Below are positions 1-7,240 of a stretch of DNA of 24,443 bases, piece after piece. The translations under genes were made by a program, and so were the position numbers. A model generated the notes under the pieces. It did not search any database and was not told the DNA's origin. It worked only from the letters and a program-made list of their open reading frames with translations. The first letter of the stretch is position 1; each line of letters begins with the position of its first letter. Origin of the DNA: an uncultured Lachnospiraceae bacterium (GTDB lineage Bacteria; Bacillota; Clostridia; Lachnospirales; Lachnospiraceae); assembly GCA_947003375.1 (NCBI GenBank), contig CAMQOJ010000007.1, forward strand, positions 1 through 24,443, given 5' to 3'.

Positions 1-47
1 CTACACGAGTCTCTTCGTCGGCAGCGTCAGATGTGTATAAGAGACAG
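1..47 (+). other. Illumina Nextera adapter (i5 side), not genomic
   Basis: The first 47 bases are library adapter. In order they are CTACAC (end of the P5 arm), an 8-base index GAGTCTCT, the 14-base TCGTCGGCAGCGTC and the 19-base transposon mosaic end AGATGTGTATAAGAGACAG. This order matches the known Nextera read-1 oligo, so genomic sequence starts at about base 48. Anything upstream of the first operon, such as its regulator, is missing from this contig. Confidence 0.97.
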
Positions 48-49
48 CA

Positions 50-79
50 ACTGTAAAACGTTTGAGTTGCTGTTATAAT
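50..79 (+). promoter_or_regulatory. Probable promoter of the sugar ABC operon, with a LacI/CcpA-like palindrome
   Basis: TATAAT at 74-79 is preceded by TG and one base (TGT at 71-73), forming an extended -10 element, which can work without a good -35. No convincing -35 is seen around 50-56. The palindrome AAACGTTT lies at 56-63 between the two expected elements. That core is typical of LacI-family operators, including cre-like sites, so repression by a sugar-responsive LacI-type regulator or CcpA is plausible. The regulator assignment is inference, and only about 25 bases of genomic sequence lie upstream. Confidence 0.5.
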
Positions 80-132
80 GGTTTATGCGCACATTTAAGC
101 GCGGAAAACAAACAAGGTAAGGAGGAAAAGGT

Positions 133-1071
133 ATGGCTGGTAAAGGCCCAAAAGAAATCAAGAAAAAGCAGCGGATCACACCCTATCTGCTGTGGAAGCA
201 GAGATATCTGATCATGATGTCCCTGCCCTTCGTCATCTGGCTCATTATTTTCAAGTATATTCCGCTGTGGGGATGGACCATGGCGTTCCAGGAGGTGAAG
301 CCCGCCACCTTCGCCACGCCCATCTGGCAGAGGCCCTTCGCGGGGTTCCAGAATTTCATCAAGGCTTTCCAGGACAGATTGTTCGCACAGACCATGATCA
401 ACACCTTAGGGATAAGCGTCCTGCAGATCGCCGTTGGCACAGTGGTTGCCATCGCCTTCGCGGTGCTGCTCAATGAGCTGGCGTTCACCCGTTTCAAGAA
501 GGTCACCCAGACCATTTCCTATCTGCCCCATTTCGTATCCTGGGTCATCATCGCCAGCCTGGCGAAGAACATATTCAACGACGGCGGCGTCCTCGACTCT
601 CTGGCAGGGACGAACCTGCACCTGATGAGCACCAACTCCCCGCTGATCTGGCTGATCATCGTCGTCATCGACTGCTGGAAGGAGATGGGCTGGAACGCCA
701 TCATCTACCTTTCCTCCATGGCCGGCATCGACCAGGGGCTGTACGAGGCGGCCCAGATAGACGGGGCTAACCGCTTCCAGAGGATTTGGCACATCACCCT
801 GCCCGGCATCCGGCCCACCATCATCGTCCTGCTGATCATGAGCATCGGCGGCGCGCTGAACGTAGGCATGGAGCGGCAGATGCTCCTGAGCAACGCACTG
901 GTGCAGGACCACACCATGGTGCTCTCCTGGTTCTCCTATACACGAGGCATCAAGAGCAGCGATTACGGCCTTGGTACGGCGCTGGGCGTGTTCCAGTCGG
1001 CTGTGGGCGTGACGCTCCTGCTGATCGCCAATAAGATTGCCGGTCTGGTAGGCGAAGATAAGCTGGTATAA
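133..1071 (+). CDS. Carbohydrate ABC transporter permease, LplB type
   Basis: A 312-residue inner-membrane permease of the binding-protein-dependent (MalF-like) class, closest in appearance to the LplB/YtcP-family permeases of Firmicutes. Several hydrophobic segments are visible, the first near residues 25-45 (MMSLPFVIWLIIFKYIPLW). The cytoplasmic EAA loop that docks the ATPase is clear near residue 206 (EAAQIDGANRF, then LPG). The start is supported by AAGGAGG about 7 bases upstream. The second permease follows after 12 bp and the lipoprotein binding protein after that, so the three form one importer. No ATPase gene is present. This is usual for this transporter class, which often shares an MsmK-like ATPase encoded elsewhere. 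The substrate cannot be read from the sequence; the neighbouring GH3 enzyme suggests an oligosaccharide or glycoside. Confidence 0.93.
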   Translation: MAGKGPKEIKKKQRITPYLLWKQRYLIMMSLPFVIWLIIFKYIPLWGWTMAFQEVKPATFATPIWQRPFAGFQNFIKAFQDRLFAQTMINTLGISVLQIAVGTVVAIAFAVLLNELAFTRFKKVTQTISYLPHFVSWVIIASLAKNIFNDGGVLDSLAGTNLHLMSTNSPLIWLIIVVIDCWKEMGWNAIIYLSSMAGIDQGLYEAAQIDGANRFQRIWHITLPGIRPTIIVLLIMSIGGALNVGMERQMLLSNALVQDHTMVLSWFSYTRGIKSSDYGLGTALGVFQSAVGVTLLLIANKIAGLVGEDKLV

Positions 1072-1083
1072 GGGGGTGGCGAG

Positions 1084-1950
1084 ATGAAAAATTTACATAA
1101 GACCTGGTTCGATTATTTTCTGGTAGTTGTGTTTTTGTTTCTTCTGGTGATTACCCTGTATCCGTTCCTGAACGTGCTGGCCATATCGCTGAACGACGCC
1201 ACGGATACCATAAAGAACGTGAGCTTCATCTTTCCCCGGAAGTTCACGCTGACCAACTATAAATACGTGTTCGAGGAGGGTGGCATCCTGCAGCCCCTGC
1301 TCATGTCCATTGCCAAGACCGTGATCGGCACGGCGGCGGGCGTGATCTGTACGGCCATGCTGGCTTACACCTTGAGCCGCAGGGACTTCGTGTTCCATAA
1401 GACCTTCACGCTGCTGTTCGTCATCACCATGTATGTGGGCGGCGGCATGATTCCTGAGTACCTGCTGATCATGCGGACGCTGAAGCTGGGGAACAATTTC
1501 CTGGTGTATATCATCCCGGGCCTGATATGGGTATACAATATGATACTTGTCCGTTCTTTTATAGACGGTTTGCCGCCTGCCCTGCAGGAGGCCGCCCAGT
1601 TGGACGGCGCCAACGATTTCCAGATCTGGTACAAGGTGGTCATGCCCCTGTGTACGCCGGTCATCGCCACCATCGCCCTGTACTACGCCGTGGGCCAGTG
1701 GAACTCCTTCATGGATACCTATCTGTACGCAAAGGAGCTGCCCACCCTGCAGTATAAGCTGTATGAGATTATGTCCCAGGCTACCATGCAGCTGGATACC
1801 CATACCACCACCAACGCCACCCAGGCCGTGACCCCCATGGCCATCCGTATGGCCGTCACCGTTGTGGCTACGGTTCCCATCATCGTGGTGTACCCCTTCG
1901 TGCAGAAGTATTTCGTGGGCGGCATGACGCTGGGCGCTGTGAAGAACTGA
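1084..1950 (+). CDS. Carbohydrate ABC transporter permease, LplC type
   Basis: A 288-residue partner permease (MalG-like, LplC/YtcP family). The N-terminus has a long hydrophobic helix (residues 10-30), several more follow, and the EAA loop is near residue 169 (EAAQLDGANDF ... MPL). It ends with the short hydrophilic tail typical of the family (KYFVGGMTLGAVKN). It starts 12 bp after the first permease behind a GGGGGTGG purine stretch, so the two are co-transcribed and probably translationally linked. Together they form the membrane pore of the importer whose binding protein is encoded 58 bp downstream. Confidence 0.93.
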   Translation: MKNLHKTWFDYFLVVVFLFLLVITLYPFLNVLAISLNDATDTIKNVSFIFPRKFTLTNYKYVFEEGGILQPLLMSIAKTVIGTAAGVICTAMLAYTLSRRDFVFHKTFTLLFVITMYVGGGMIPEYLLIMRTLKLGNNFLVYIIPGLIWVYNMILVRSFIDGLPPALQEAAQLDGANDFQIWYKVVMPLCTPVIATIALYYAVGQWNSFMDTYLYAKELPTLQYKLYEIMSQATMQLDTHTTTNATQAVTPMAIRMAVTVVATVPIIVVYPFVQKYFVGGMTLGAVKN

Positions 1951-2008
1951 GCGCACATGGAACTAAGGAAGAATTTCATCAAAATTAATATATAAGGAGG
2001 ATTTCAAA

Positions 2009-3790
2009 ATGAAGATGAAAAAGATTTTGGCTCTGCTGACGGCGGGCGCCATGCTTACGGGCATGCTCACCGGCTGTGGCGGCGACGAGGGGTCGTCCGG
2101 AAGCTCCCAGGGGGGCGGAGACGCCCAGGAGGAGAGCACCGGCGGCGATGCGGCCGGGGATGACGCGGCAGGCGGAGAGGAAGCCGGCGGTGACGAGGCG
2201 GAGGGCGGAGACGAAGCGGGCGGCTCCCAGGCTGAGGCCAGCAAGGATCCCATCACCTTCAAGTACTACAATGCCGACGGCAAGAACGGCAACTGGAGCG
2301 AGACCGCGGTAGGCGCGGCCATCACAGAGGCCACAGGCGTGACTCTGGAGGTCAGCTATCCCGTGTCCAGCACCGGAGATCCCAGCGAGGACATTTCGCT
2401 GATGATCGCCGAGGACAATTATCCGGACCTGATCTACTCCAAGGCGTCCGTGACGAACCTGTATGAGGCGGGGGCGCTGGTTGACATGACGGACCTGATT
2501 GAGCAGTACGGCCCCAACATCAAGAAGATGTACGGAGACGAGTTCGAGAAGCTGAAATGGGGCTCCGGGGACGAGGGCATCTATCAGCTTTCCTATGCGG
2601 GCGTCAGGGGCCAGATCTTCAGCACAGGCGGAACCTGCCAGATACAGTACGCGGTCCTGAAGGAGAACGATTATAAGTATCCCACCACGCTGGCGGAGTA
2701 CGAGGCCATGATCAAGAGCTACCTGGAGGCCCATCCCACCACGGAGGACGGACTGGAGACCATCGGCATCACCATGAGCGCTTCCGACTGGCACTGGATG
2801 ATCACCCTGGGCAACCCTGCGGGCTTCATCGCAGACGCGGCGCCGGACAACGGCCAGTGGCTCATCGACGAGAACTACAACTGCACCTATAAGCATTCCA
2901 GCGATGACGAGAAGGAGTATTTCAGATGGCTCAGCCGCATGTATGACGAGGGCATCCTGGATCCCAACTTCGCCACCCAGACAGACGACGACTATATCGC
3001 GAAGCTGGCCAGCGGACGGGTCGTGGCCATCACGGATGCGAACTGGCATTATCTGCAGGCCCATGCCGCTCTGAAGGCGGAGAACAAGCTTGACAAGACC
3101 TACTGCGGCCTGCCTGTGACCATGAACGCGGATGACAAAGCGCCTACATTGATGTACCAGGGCCTGCAGGTCGGATACGGTCTTGCCATCACCAAGAGCT
3201 GCGAGGATCCCGTGCGCGCCATCCAGTTCCTGGATTACCTGTGCTCCGACGAGGGCGCGATCCTCTACAGATGGGGTATCGAGGGCGAGCACTATTTCCT
3301 GGATGAGAACGGAAAGCGCTACCGCACACCGGAGGAGATCGCCAAGGCCCAGTCCGATCCCGACTACAGCAAGACCACAGGAATCGGCAACTATACCGGA
3401 TTCCCGATCTATGGCGACGGCGTCCTGGACGACAACGGCGATTACATGACGCCCAGCAGCAGGGAGTCCGTGATTGCGGAGTACAATGAGGAAGAGAAGG
3501 CCGCCTGCGAGGCGTGGGGCGTGGAGATGCTGATCGATATCTTCCCTCAGCCCGACGAGTTCGAGACCCCTCCTTATTCCCCGCTGTGGGCTTACGCCAT
3601 TCCTCAGGAGCTGAGCAACAATGTGACCATCCTGGACGAGATCGCGTTCCCCGGCCTGGTGAAATGCGTAACGGAGCCCGAGTCTTCCTTTGACGCCAAC
3701 TGGGATGCCATGATCGCCGAGCTGGAGGCCAACGGCCTGGAGGAGACCAACCAGATGATGACCGAGTTCCTGGCCACCAAGGTAAACTAA
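2009..3790 (+). CDS. Extracellular sugar-binding lipoprotein of the ABC importer
   Basis: A 593-residue solute-binding protein in the size range of the large LplA/YtcQ-type binding proteins. The signal peptide (MKMKKILALLTAGAML) ends in the lipobox LTGC with the modified cysteine at residue 23. The protein is therefore expected to be lipid-anchored on the outer face of the membrane. Residues 24-78 form a Gly/Glu/Asp/Ser/Ala-rich acidic linker with repeats of the GGDEA/GGEEA kind, a probable flexible tether. The folded binding domain starts around DPITFKYYNADG. The start is fixed by a perfect AAGGAGG at 1995-2001. It is the third gene of the importer operon and is followed by a strong terminator, a common arrangement that sets its expression above that of downstream genes. 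Ligand unknown. Confidence 0.92.
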   Translation: MKMKKILALLTAGAMLTGMLTGCGGDEGSSGSSQGGGDAQEESTGGDAAGDDAAGGEEAGGDEAEGGDEAGGSQAEASKDPITFKYYNADGKNGNWSETAVGAAITEATGVTLEVSYPVSSTGDPSEDISLMIAEDNYPDLIYSKASVTNLYEAGALVDMTDLIEQYGPNIKKMYGDEFEKLKWGSGDEGIYQLSYAGVRGQIFSTGGTCQIQYAVLKENDYKYPTTLAEYEAMIKSYLEAHPTTEDGLETIGITMSASDWHWMITLGNPAGFIADAAPDNGQWLIDENYNCTYKHSSDDEKEYFRWLSRMYDEGILDPNFATQTDDDYIAKLASGRVVAITDANWHYLQAHAALKAENKLDKTYCGLPVTMNADDKAPTLMYQGLQVGYGLAITKSCEDPVRAIQFLDYLCSDEGAILYRWGIEGEHYFLDENGKRYRTPEEIAKAQSDPDYSKTTGIGNYTGFPIYGDGVLDDNGDYMTPSSRESVIAEYNEEEKAACEAWGVEMLIDIFPQPDEFETPPYSPLWAYAIPQELSNNVTILDEIAFPGLVKCVTEPESSFDANWDAMIAELEANGLEETNQMMTEFLATKVN

Positions 3791-3799
3791 CAGAAGAGA

Positions 3800-3864
3800 A
3801 TGCCTGCGCGTCAGGCATGGTACGGAAGGGACTGATATTGGACTGATATCAGTCCCTTTCTTTT
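3800..3864 (+). terminator. Intrinsic terminator after the binding-protein gene
   Basis: Two hairpins follow the stop codon. The first is ATGCCTG/CAGGCAT (3800-3806 with 3812-3818). The second is a perfect 13-bp stem (3826-3838 with 3846-3858, 7-base loop) followed by TCTTTT. The second has the form of a rho-independent terminator. It lies inside the importer-glycosidase block, so the GH3 gene is either expressed by read-through or has its own start. Confidence 0.85.
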
Positions 3865-3911
3865 ACAGACAGATTGGCAGGATTGGCAGGAACCATAGCC
3901 CGGGCAAGGAG

Positions 3912-4016
3912 GCATTGTACAAGGAAGCATTGTACAAAGAAACATTGTATAAACAGGCATTGTATAAAAAAGGCTTTTTGCAAAGGAGTATTGTACAAAG
4001 AGATATTGTATAAAGC
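3912..4016. repeat. Seven tandem 15-bp repeats with a TTGTACAA core
   Basis: Seven consecutive 15-base units follow the pattern GCATTGTACAAAGAA, with exact 15-base spacing from 3912 to 4016. Units 1, 2 and 6 contain TTGTAC followed by AA. Units 3, 4 and 7 have TTGTATAA. Unit 5 is degenerate (GGCTTTTTGCAAAGG). The core TTGTACAA is an 8-bp palindrome. The array sits between the terminator and the ribosome binding site of the GH3 gene. It happens to be open in the GH3 frame, giving a Lys/His/Cys-rich five-residue repeat, but that stretch is unlikely to be translated. A tandem 9-bp GATTGGCAG pair lies just upstream near 3871-3888. Confidence 0.9.
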
Positions 4017-4059
4017 GGGCCCGGCGGAGTATGATTGCGGAAGAGAGGAGATTGCAGAA

Positions 4060-6999
4060 ATGGAAAACAGGAACACACCATTCTGGGACAGCGCCCTGCC
4101 CATGGAGGAGCGCCTGGACTGGCTTATGGCCGAGATGACCATTGAGGAGAAGTTTGCGTGCCTGGCATCGGGGATGAAGCCCATAGAGCGGCTGGGGATT
4201 CCCGCCATGTCCCTGGGCGGGGAGGCGGCCCACGGGGTGGAGGCCAGGAATGACCAGAACGATTTGAAGGAGCCGGAGCCCACCACTTCCTTCGTGCAGC
4301 CCATCGGCATGAGCGCCACCTGGGACCCCGCGCTGATAAAGCAGGCCGGGGCGGTGACGGGGAAGGAGGTCAGGGTAATCTACCACCGCCACCCGGACAG
4401 GGGCTTAAGCCGCTGGGCGCCCACGGTGGACCTGGAGCGGGACCCCAGATGGGGCCGGACGGAGGAGGGCTACGGGGAGGACCCGCTGCTCACCGGGGAG
4501 ATGGCCTCCGCCTATGTACAGGGCATGCAGGGGGATGACGGCCGGTATCTGCGGGTGGCGGCTACCCTGAAGCATTTCTACGGGAACAATACGGAGGCGG
4601 GCAGAGGGTGGAAGAACGCTTCCATAGACCCCAGGAACCGGTATGAGCTGTACCTGGAGCCTTTCCGGCGGGTCATAGAGAAAGGCCGGGCGGAGGCGGT
4701 GATGACGGCCTACAATGCCATCAACGGCGTCCCCGGGATGCTCAATCCCGAGGTGCGGCACATTTTAAAGGAGGAGTACGGGCTGAAGCACGCGGTGTGC
4801 GACGGCGGGGCCATGGCCTTACTGACGGCCCTGCACCACTATTACGGCACGGACGCGGAGGCCATCGCCGGGGCGGTGAAGGCCGGGGTGGATGCCATGT
4901 CCGACAATCCGGCCATGGTGGAGAGGGCCGCCAGGGAGGCCTGGGAGCTGGGCCTGCTGACGGAGGAAGAGATCGACCAGGCCCTGCGCAATACCTTCCG
5001 CACCAGGCTGCGCCTGGGCATCTACGACAGGGAGCCCGTGAACATTTACGACCGGGTGACGGAGGCGGATCTGGACAGCCGGGAGAATAGGGCCGTGTGC
5101 CGTCAGGTGTCCAGGGAGGCCGTGGTGCTGCTGAAAAATGAGGGCGGCATGCTGCCCCTTGCCCCTGAGGAGGCGGAGCGTCTGGCGGTGATTGGCCCCC
5201 TGGGGAACGCCTGGTATCCGGACTGGTACGGTGGCACGCCGCCTTTTGCCAGGACGCTTCTGGAGGGGATGCAGGAGGTATCGGGGAAAGCGGTCTCCTT
5301 TGAGGACGGCCTGGACCATGTGGTCTTCCGACTGGGAGGAGGGGGGATCGCCGTGGCGGAGGACGGCACGCTGTGCATAAGTGAACGCCCTGACGTATTC
5401 CTCCACGAGGACTGGGGGGAGGGGAGCCATACCTTCCGCTGCGTCCGGACGGGAAAGTACATGAACACCAGGCTGTACCAGAAGCCGGGCAGCGGGGAAG
5501 CCATGGAGCCGCCCGGGCGGATCGGGGCGGAGAAGGACAATACCCTGAACTGGTTCGTCATGGAGATCTTCCATGTGGAGGAGCGGGAAGACGGGAGTGT
5601 AATCCTGACCAACCGTTTCGGCTCGCCGGTGCAGGTCTGTGAGGACGGAGGTCTGTGGTCCATGAAGCCCGGGGAGGGAACCCCCTTCCGGATGGAAGTG
5701 GTGAAGGACGGACAGGCAGCGGCGGTGGAGCTGGCAAAGGGGAAGGAGGCCGTGGTGCTGGCCCTTGGGTGCAATTCCATGATCAACGCCAAGGAGGAGG
5801 TGGACAGGGGCACCATAGAGCTGCCTCCGGCCCAGAGGCGGCTGATGGAGGCGGTGTACGAGGCCAACCGGAAGGTGGTGATGGTGCTGTTCTCCAATTA
5901 TCCCTATGCGATCGGATGGGCCGGGGAGAAGCTGCCCGCGATTGTCTGGAGCGCTACCGGGGCCCAGGACATGGGCGCGGCCATGGCGGAGACGCTGTTC
6001 GGGCGCAGCAACCCGGCGGGGCGGCTGAACATGACCTGGTATCAGGGGGACTGGCAGTTGCCGGACATCGATGATTACGACATCATAAAGGGAGGGCGCA
6101 CTTATCGGTATTTTGAGGGGGAGGCGCTGTATCCCTTCGGATATGGACTGAGCTATGCGCGGTTCTCCTATTCGGATCTGAAGGTAGCGGTAACGGATGG
6201 CGGGAACCTGCGGGTCGCGTTCCGGGTGGAGAATACGGGAGACTGCGCGGGAGATGAGGTGGCCCAGGTCTACGGTATCGCCCCGGCTTCCCGGGTGAAG
6301 AAGCCTCTGCGCCAGCTCTTGGGATTCAGGCGCCTGAAGGGGATGAAACCCGGGGAGAGCCGCAGGGTAGAGCTGACCGTGAACAGAGAGGAATTCCGGT
6401 TCTACGATGTGGTCGGCAGGAAGCTCATGGTGGAGGAGGGCCGGTATCGCATATTCGCGGGGCCGTCCAGCGCAGAGGAGGCCTTGTCCGCCTGGGCGGA
6501 TCTGCCCGGGGAGAAGACTGGGAAACGGGATACCGCAGAAAAGACTGCGGCAGACCATTATGACGGCTATGAGAACATCATCCTGACGGAAGGGCATTTC
6601 GGCTTCACGGCGGCAGCGGTGAAGGATGCTTCCGGGAAGGCGGCGCTGTGCTACAGGGACTGCCTGATCGACAGGGAGGCGTCGGAGATCGTGCTGCACC
6701 TGAAGAGCGAGAAGGGCTGCAGCGCCAGGGTCTTCGTGGACGGCGGCCAGGCGGCTCATTGGGAGGGCGACACCGCCACCTATGAGCGCGGGGGCTTTCC
6801 TCCTATGGACGAGAGGGCCCGCAGGGAGGCCGAAGAGCGCAGGGCCGGGTGGAAGCCCATCTATGCGGACGTGTGCCTGCCCCTGGACAGGGACGCCCTG
6901 GAGGGGAAGGAGGGCAGGGCTGTGGAAATCCGGATAGAGCTCACCGGGGACGTGCGGCTGTGCTATTTCCGGATCCGGAAGCGGCAGGAGGGCAGATGA
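4060..6999 (+). CDS. Glycoside hydrolase family 3 (beta-glucosidase/beta-xylosidase type)
   Basis: About 979 residues, no signal peptide, so probably cytoplasmic and acting on sugars brought in by the upstream importer. The N-terminal barrel shows the GH3 marks DPRWGRTEEGYGEDP, KHF (in LKHFYGNN) and the putative nucleophile Asp248 in VCDGGAM. The second domain (from about residue 350) carries an insertion at about 426-545 (GGIAVAEDG to CEDGGLW) that resembles a beta-trefoil/fascin-like module rather than the usual PA14. A fibronectin-III-like domain follows (about 710-810, FRVENTGDCAGDEVAQVY), then a C-terminal CBM6-like segment (from about YDGYENIILTEG). The frame is open further upstream to 3874, but that part runs through the 15-bp repeat array. 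The ATG at 4060 has AGAGAGGAG in front and starts a typical GH3 N-terminus. Specificity is not determinable; the sequence most resembles the beta-xylosidase/beta-glucosidase branch. Confidence 0.92.
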   Translation: MENRNTPFWDSALPMEERLDWLMAEMTIEEKFACLASGMKPIERLGIPAMSLGGEAAHGVEARNDQNDLKEPEPTTSFVQPIGMSATWDPALIKQAGAVTGKEVRVIYHRHPDRGLSRWAPTVDLERDPRWGRTEEGYGEDPLLTGEMASAYVQGMQGDDGRYLRVAATLKHFYGNNTEAGRGWKNASIDPRNRYELYLEPFRRVIEKGRAEAVMTAYNAINGVPGMLNPEVRHILKEEYGLKHAVCDGGAMALLTALHHYYGTDAEAIAGAVKAGVDAMSDNPAMVERAAREAWELGLLTEEEIDQALRNTFRTRLRLGIYDREPVNIYDRVTEADLDSRENRAVCRQVSREAVVLLKNEGGMLPLAPEEAERLAVIGPLGNAWYPDWYGGTPPFARTLLEGMQEVSGKAVSFEDGLDHVVFRLGGGGIAVAEDGTLCISERPDVFLHEDWGEGSHTFRCVRTGKYMNTRLYQKPGSGEAMEPPGRIGAEKDNTLNWFVMEIFHVEEREDGSVILTNRFGSPVQVCEDGGLWSMKPGEGTPFRMEVVKDGQAAAVELAKGKEAVVLALGCNSMINAKEEVDRGTIELPPAQRRLMEAVYEANRKVVMVLFSNYPYAIGWAGEKLPAIVWSATGAQDMGAAMAETLFGRSNPAGRLNMTWYQGDWQLPDIDDYDIIKGGRTYRYFEGEALYPFGYGLSYARFSYSDLKVAVTDGGNLRVAFRVENTGDCAGDEVAQVYGIAPASRVKKPLRQLLGFRRLKGMKPGESRRVELTVNREEFRFYDVVGRKLMVEEGRYRIFAGPSSAEEALSAWADLPGEKTGKRDTAEKTAADHYDGYENIILTEGHFGFTAAAVKDASGKAALCYRDCLIDREASEIVLHLKSEKGCSARVFVDGGQAAHWEGDTATYERGGFPPMDERARREAEERRAGWKPIYADVCLPLDRDALEGKEGRAVEIRIELTGDVRLCYFRIRKRQEGR

Positions 7000-7098
7000 C
7001 GGTGGAGATACTGTGCGGAAATCCCGTGGGATAAAAGGCCGTTCCGATTAGCACAGGGGATGGAAGGGATATTGACGCGGAACCGTATATCACAAAAG

Positions 7099-7143
7099 AA
7101 GAACCTCCGGAAGCGTTCGAGCTGCTTCCGGGGGTTCTTTTTG
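7099..7143. terminator. Bidirectional terminator between GH3 and metG
   Basis: A 16-bp stem with one G-T pair (7099-7114 with 7124-7139) is followed by TTTTTG on the + strand. The opposite strand reads TTCTTCTTTTG after the same stem. It lies between the convergent GH3 and metG stop codons and can serve both. No other feature was seen in the roughly 240 bp gap (7000-7240). Confidence 0.85.
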
Positions 7144-7240
7144 TTGTGGTATGGCAGCCCTTGCTGCGCGGAGCGATGAAATGCCTGCGGCGGACTGCCT
7201 GGAAGCGGGCAAAGCGGTTCTGCCGCGAAACAACCCCGCT

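Noticed and set aside
1985..3292. Long - strand open frame opposite the binding-protein gene
   Set aside because: It is a GC-driven shadow of a clear lipoprotein gene. It has no ribosome binding site and no recognisable domain. The same reasoning applies to the long antisense frames over GH3 (4819-6759), metG (7742-9025) and 18291-19493.
3912..4016. CRISPR array
   Set aside because: The units are 15 bases long and directly adjacent without unique spacers, and no cas genes are present.
3874..4059. Earlier start for the GH3 gene giving 62 extra residues
   Set aside because: The extra part is translated from the 15-bp repeat array, is rich in Lys, His and Cys, and lacks a ribosome binding site; 4060 has a good one.
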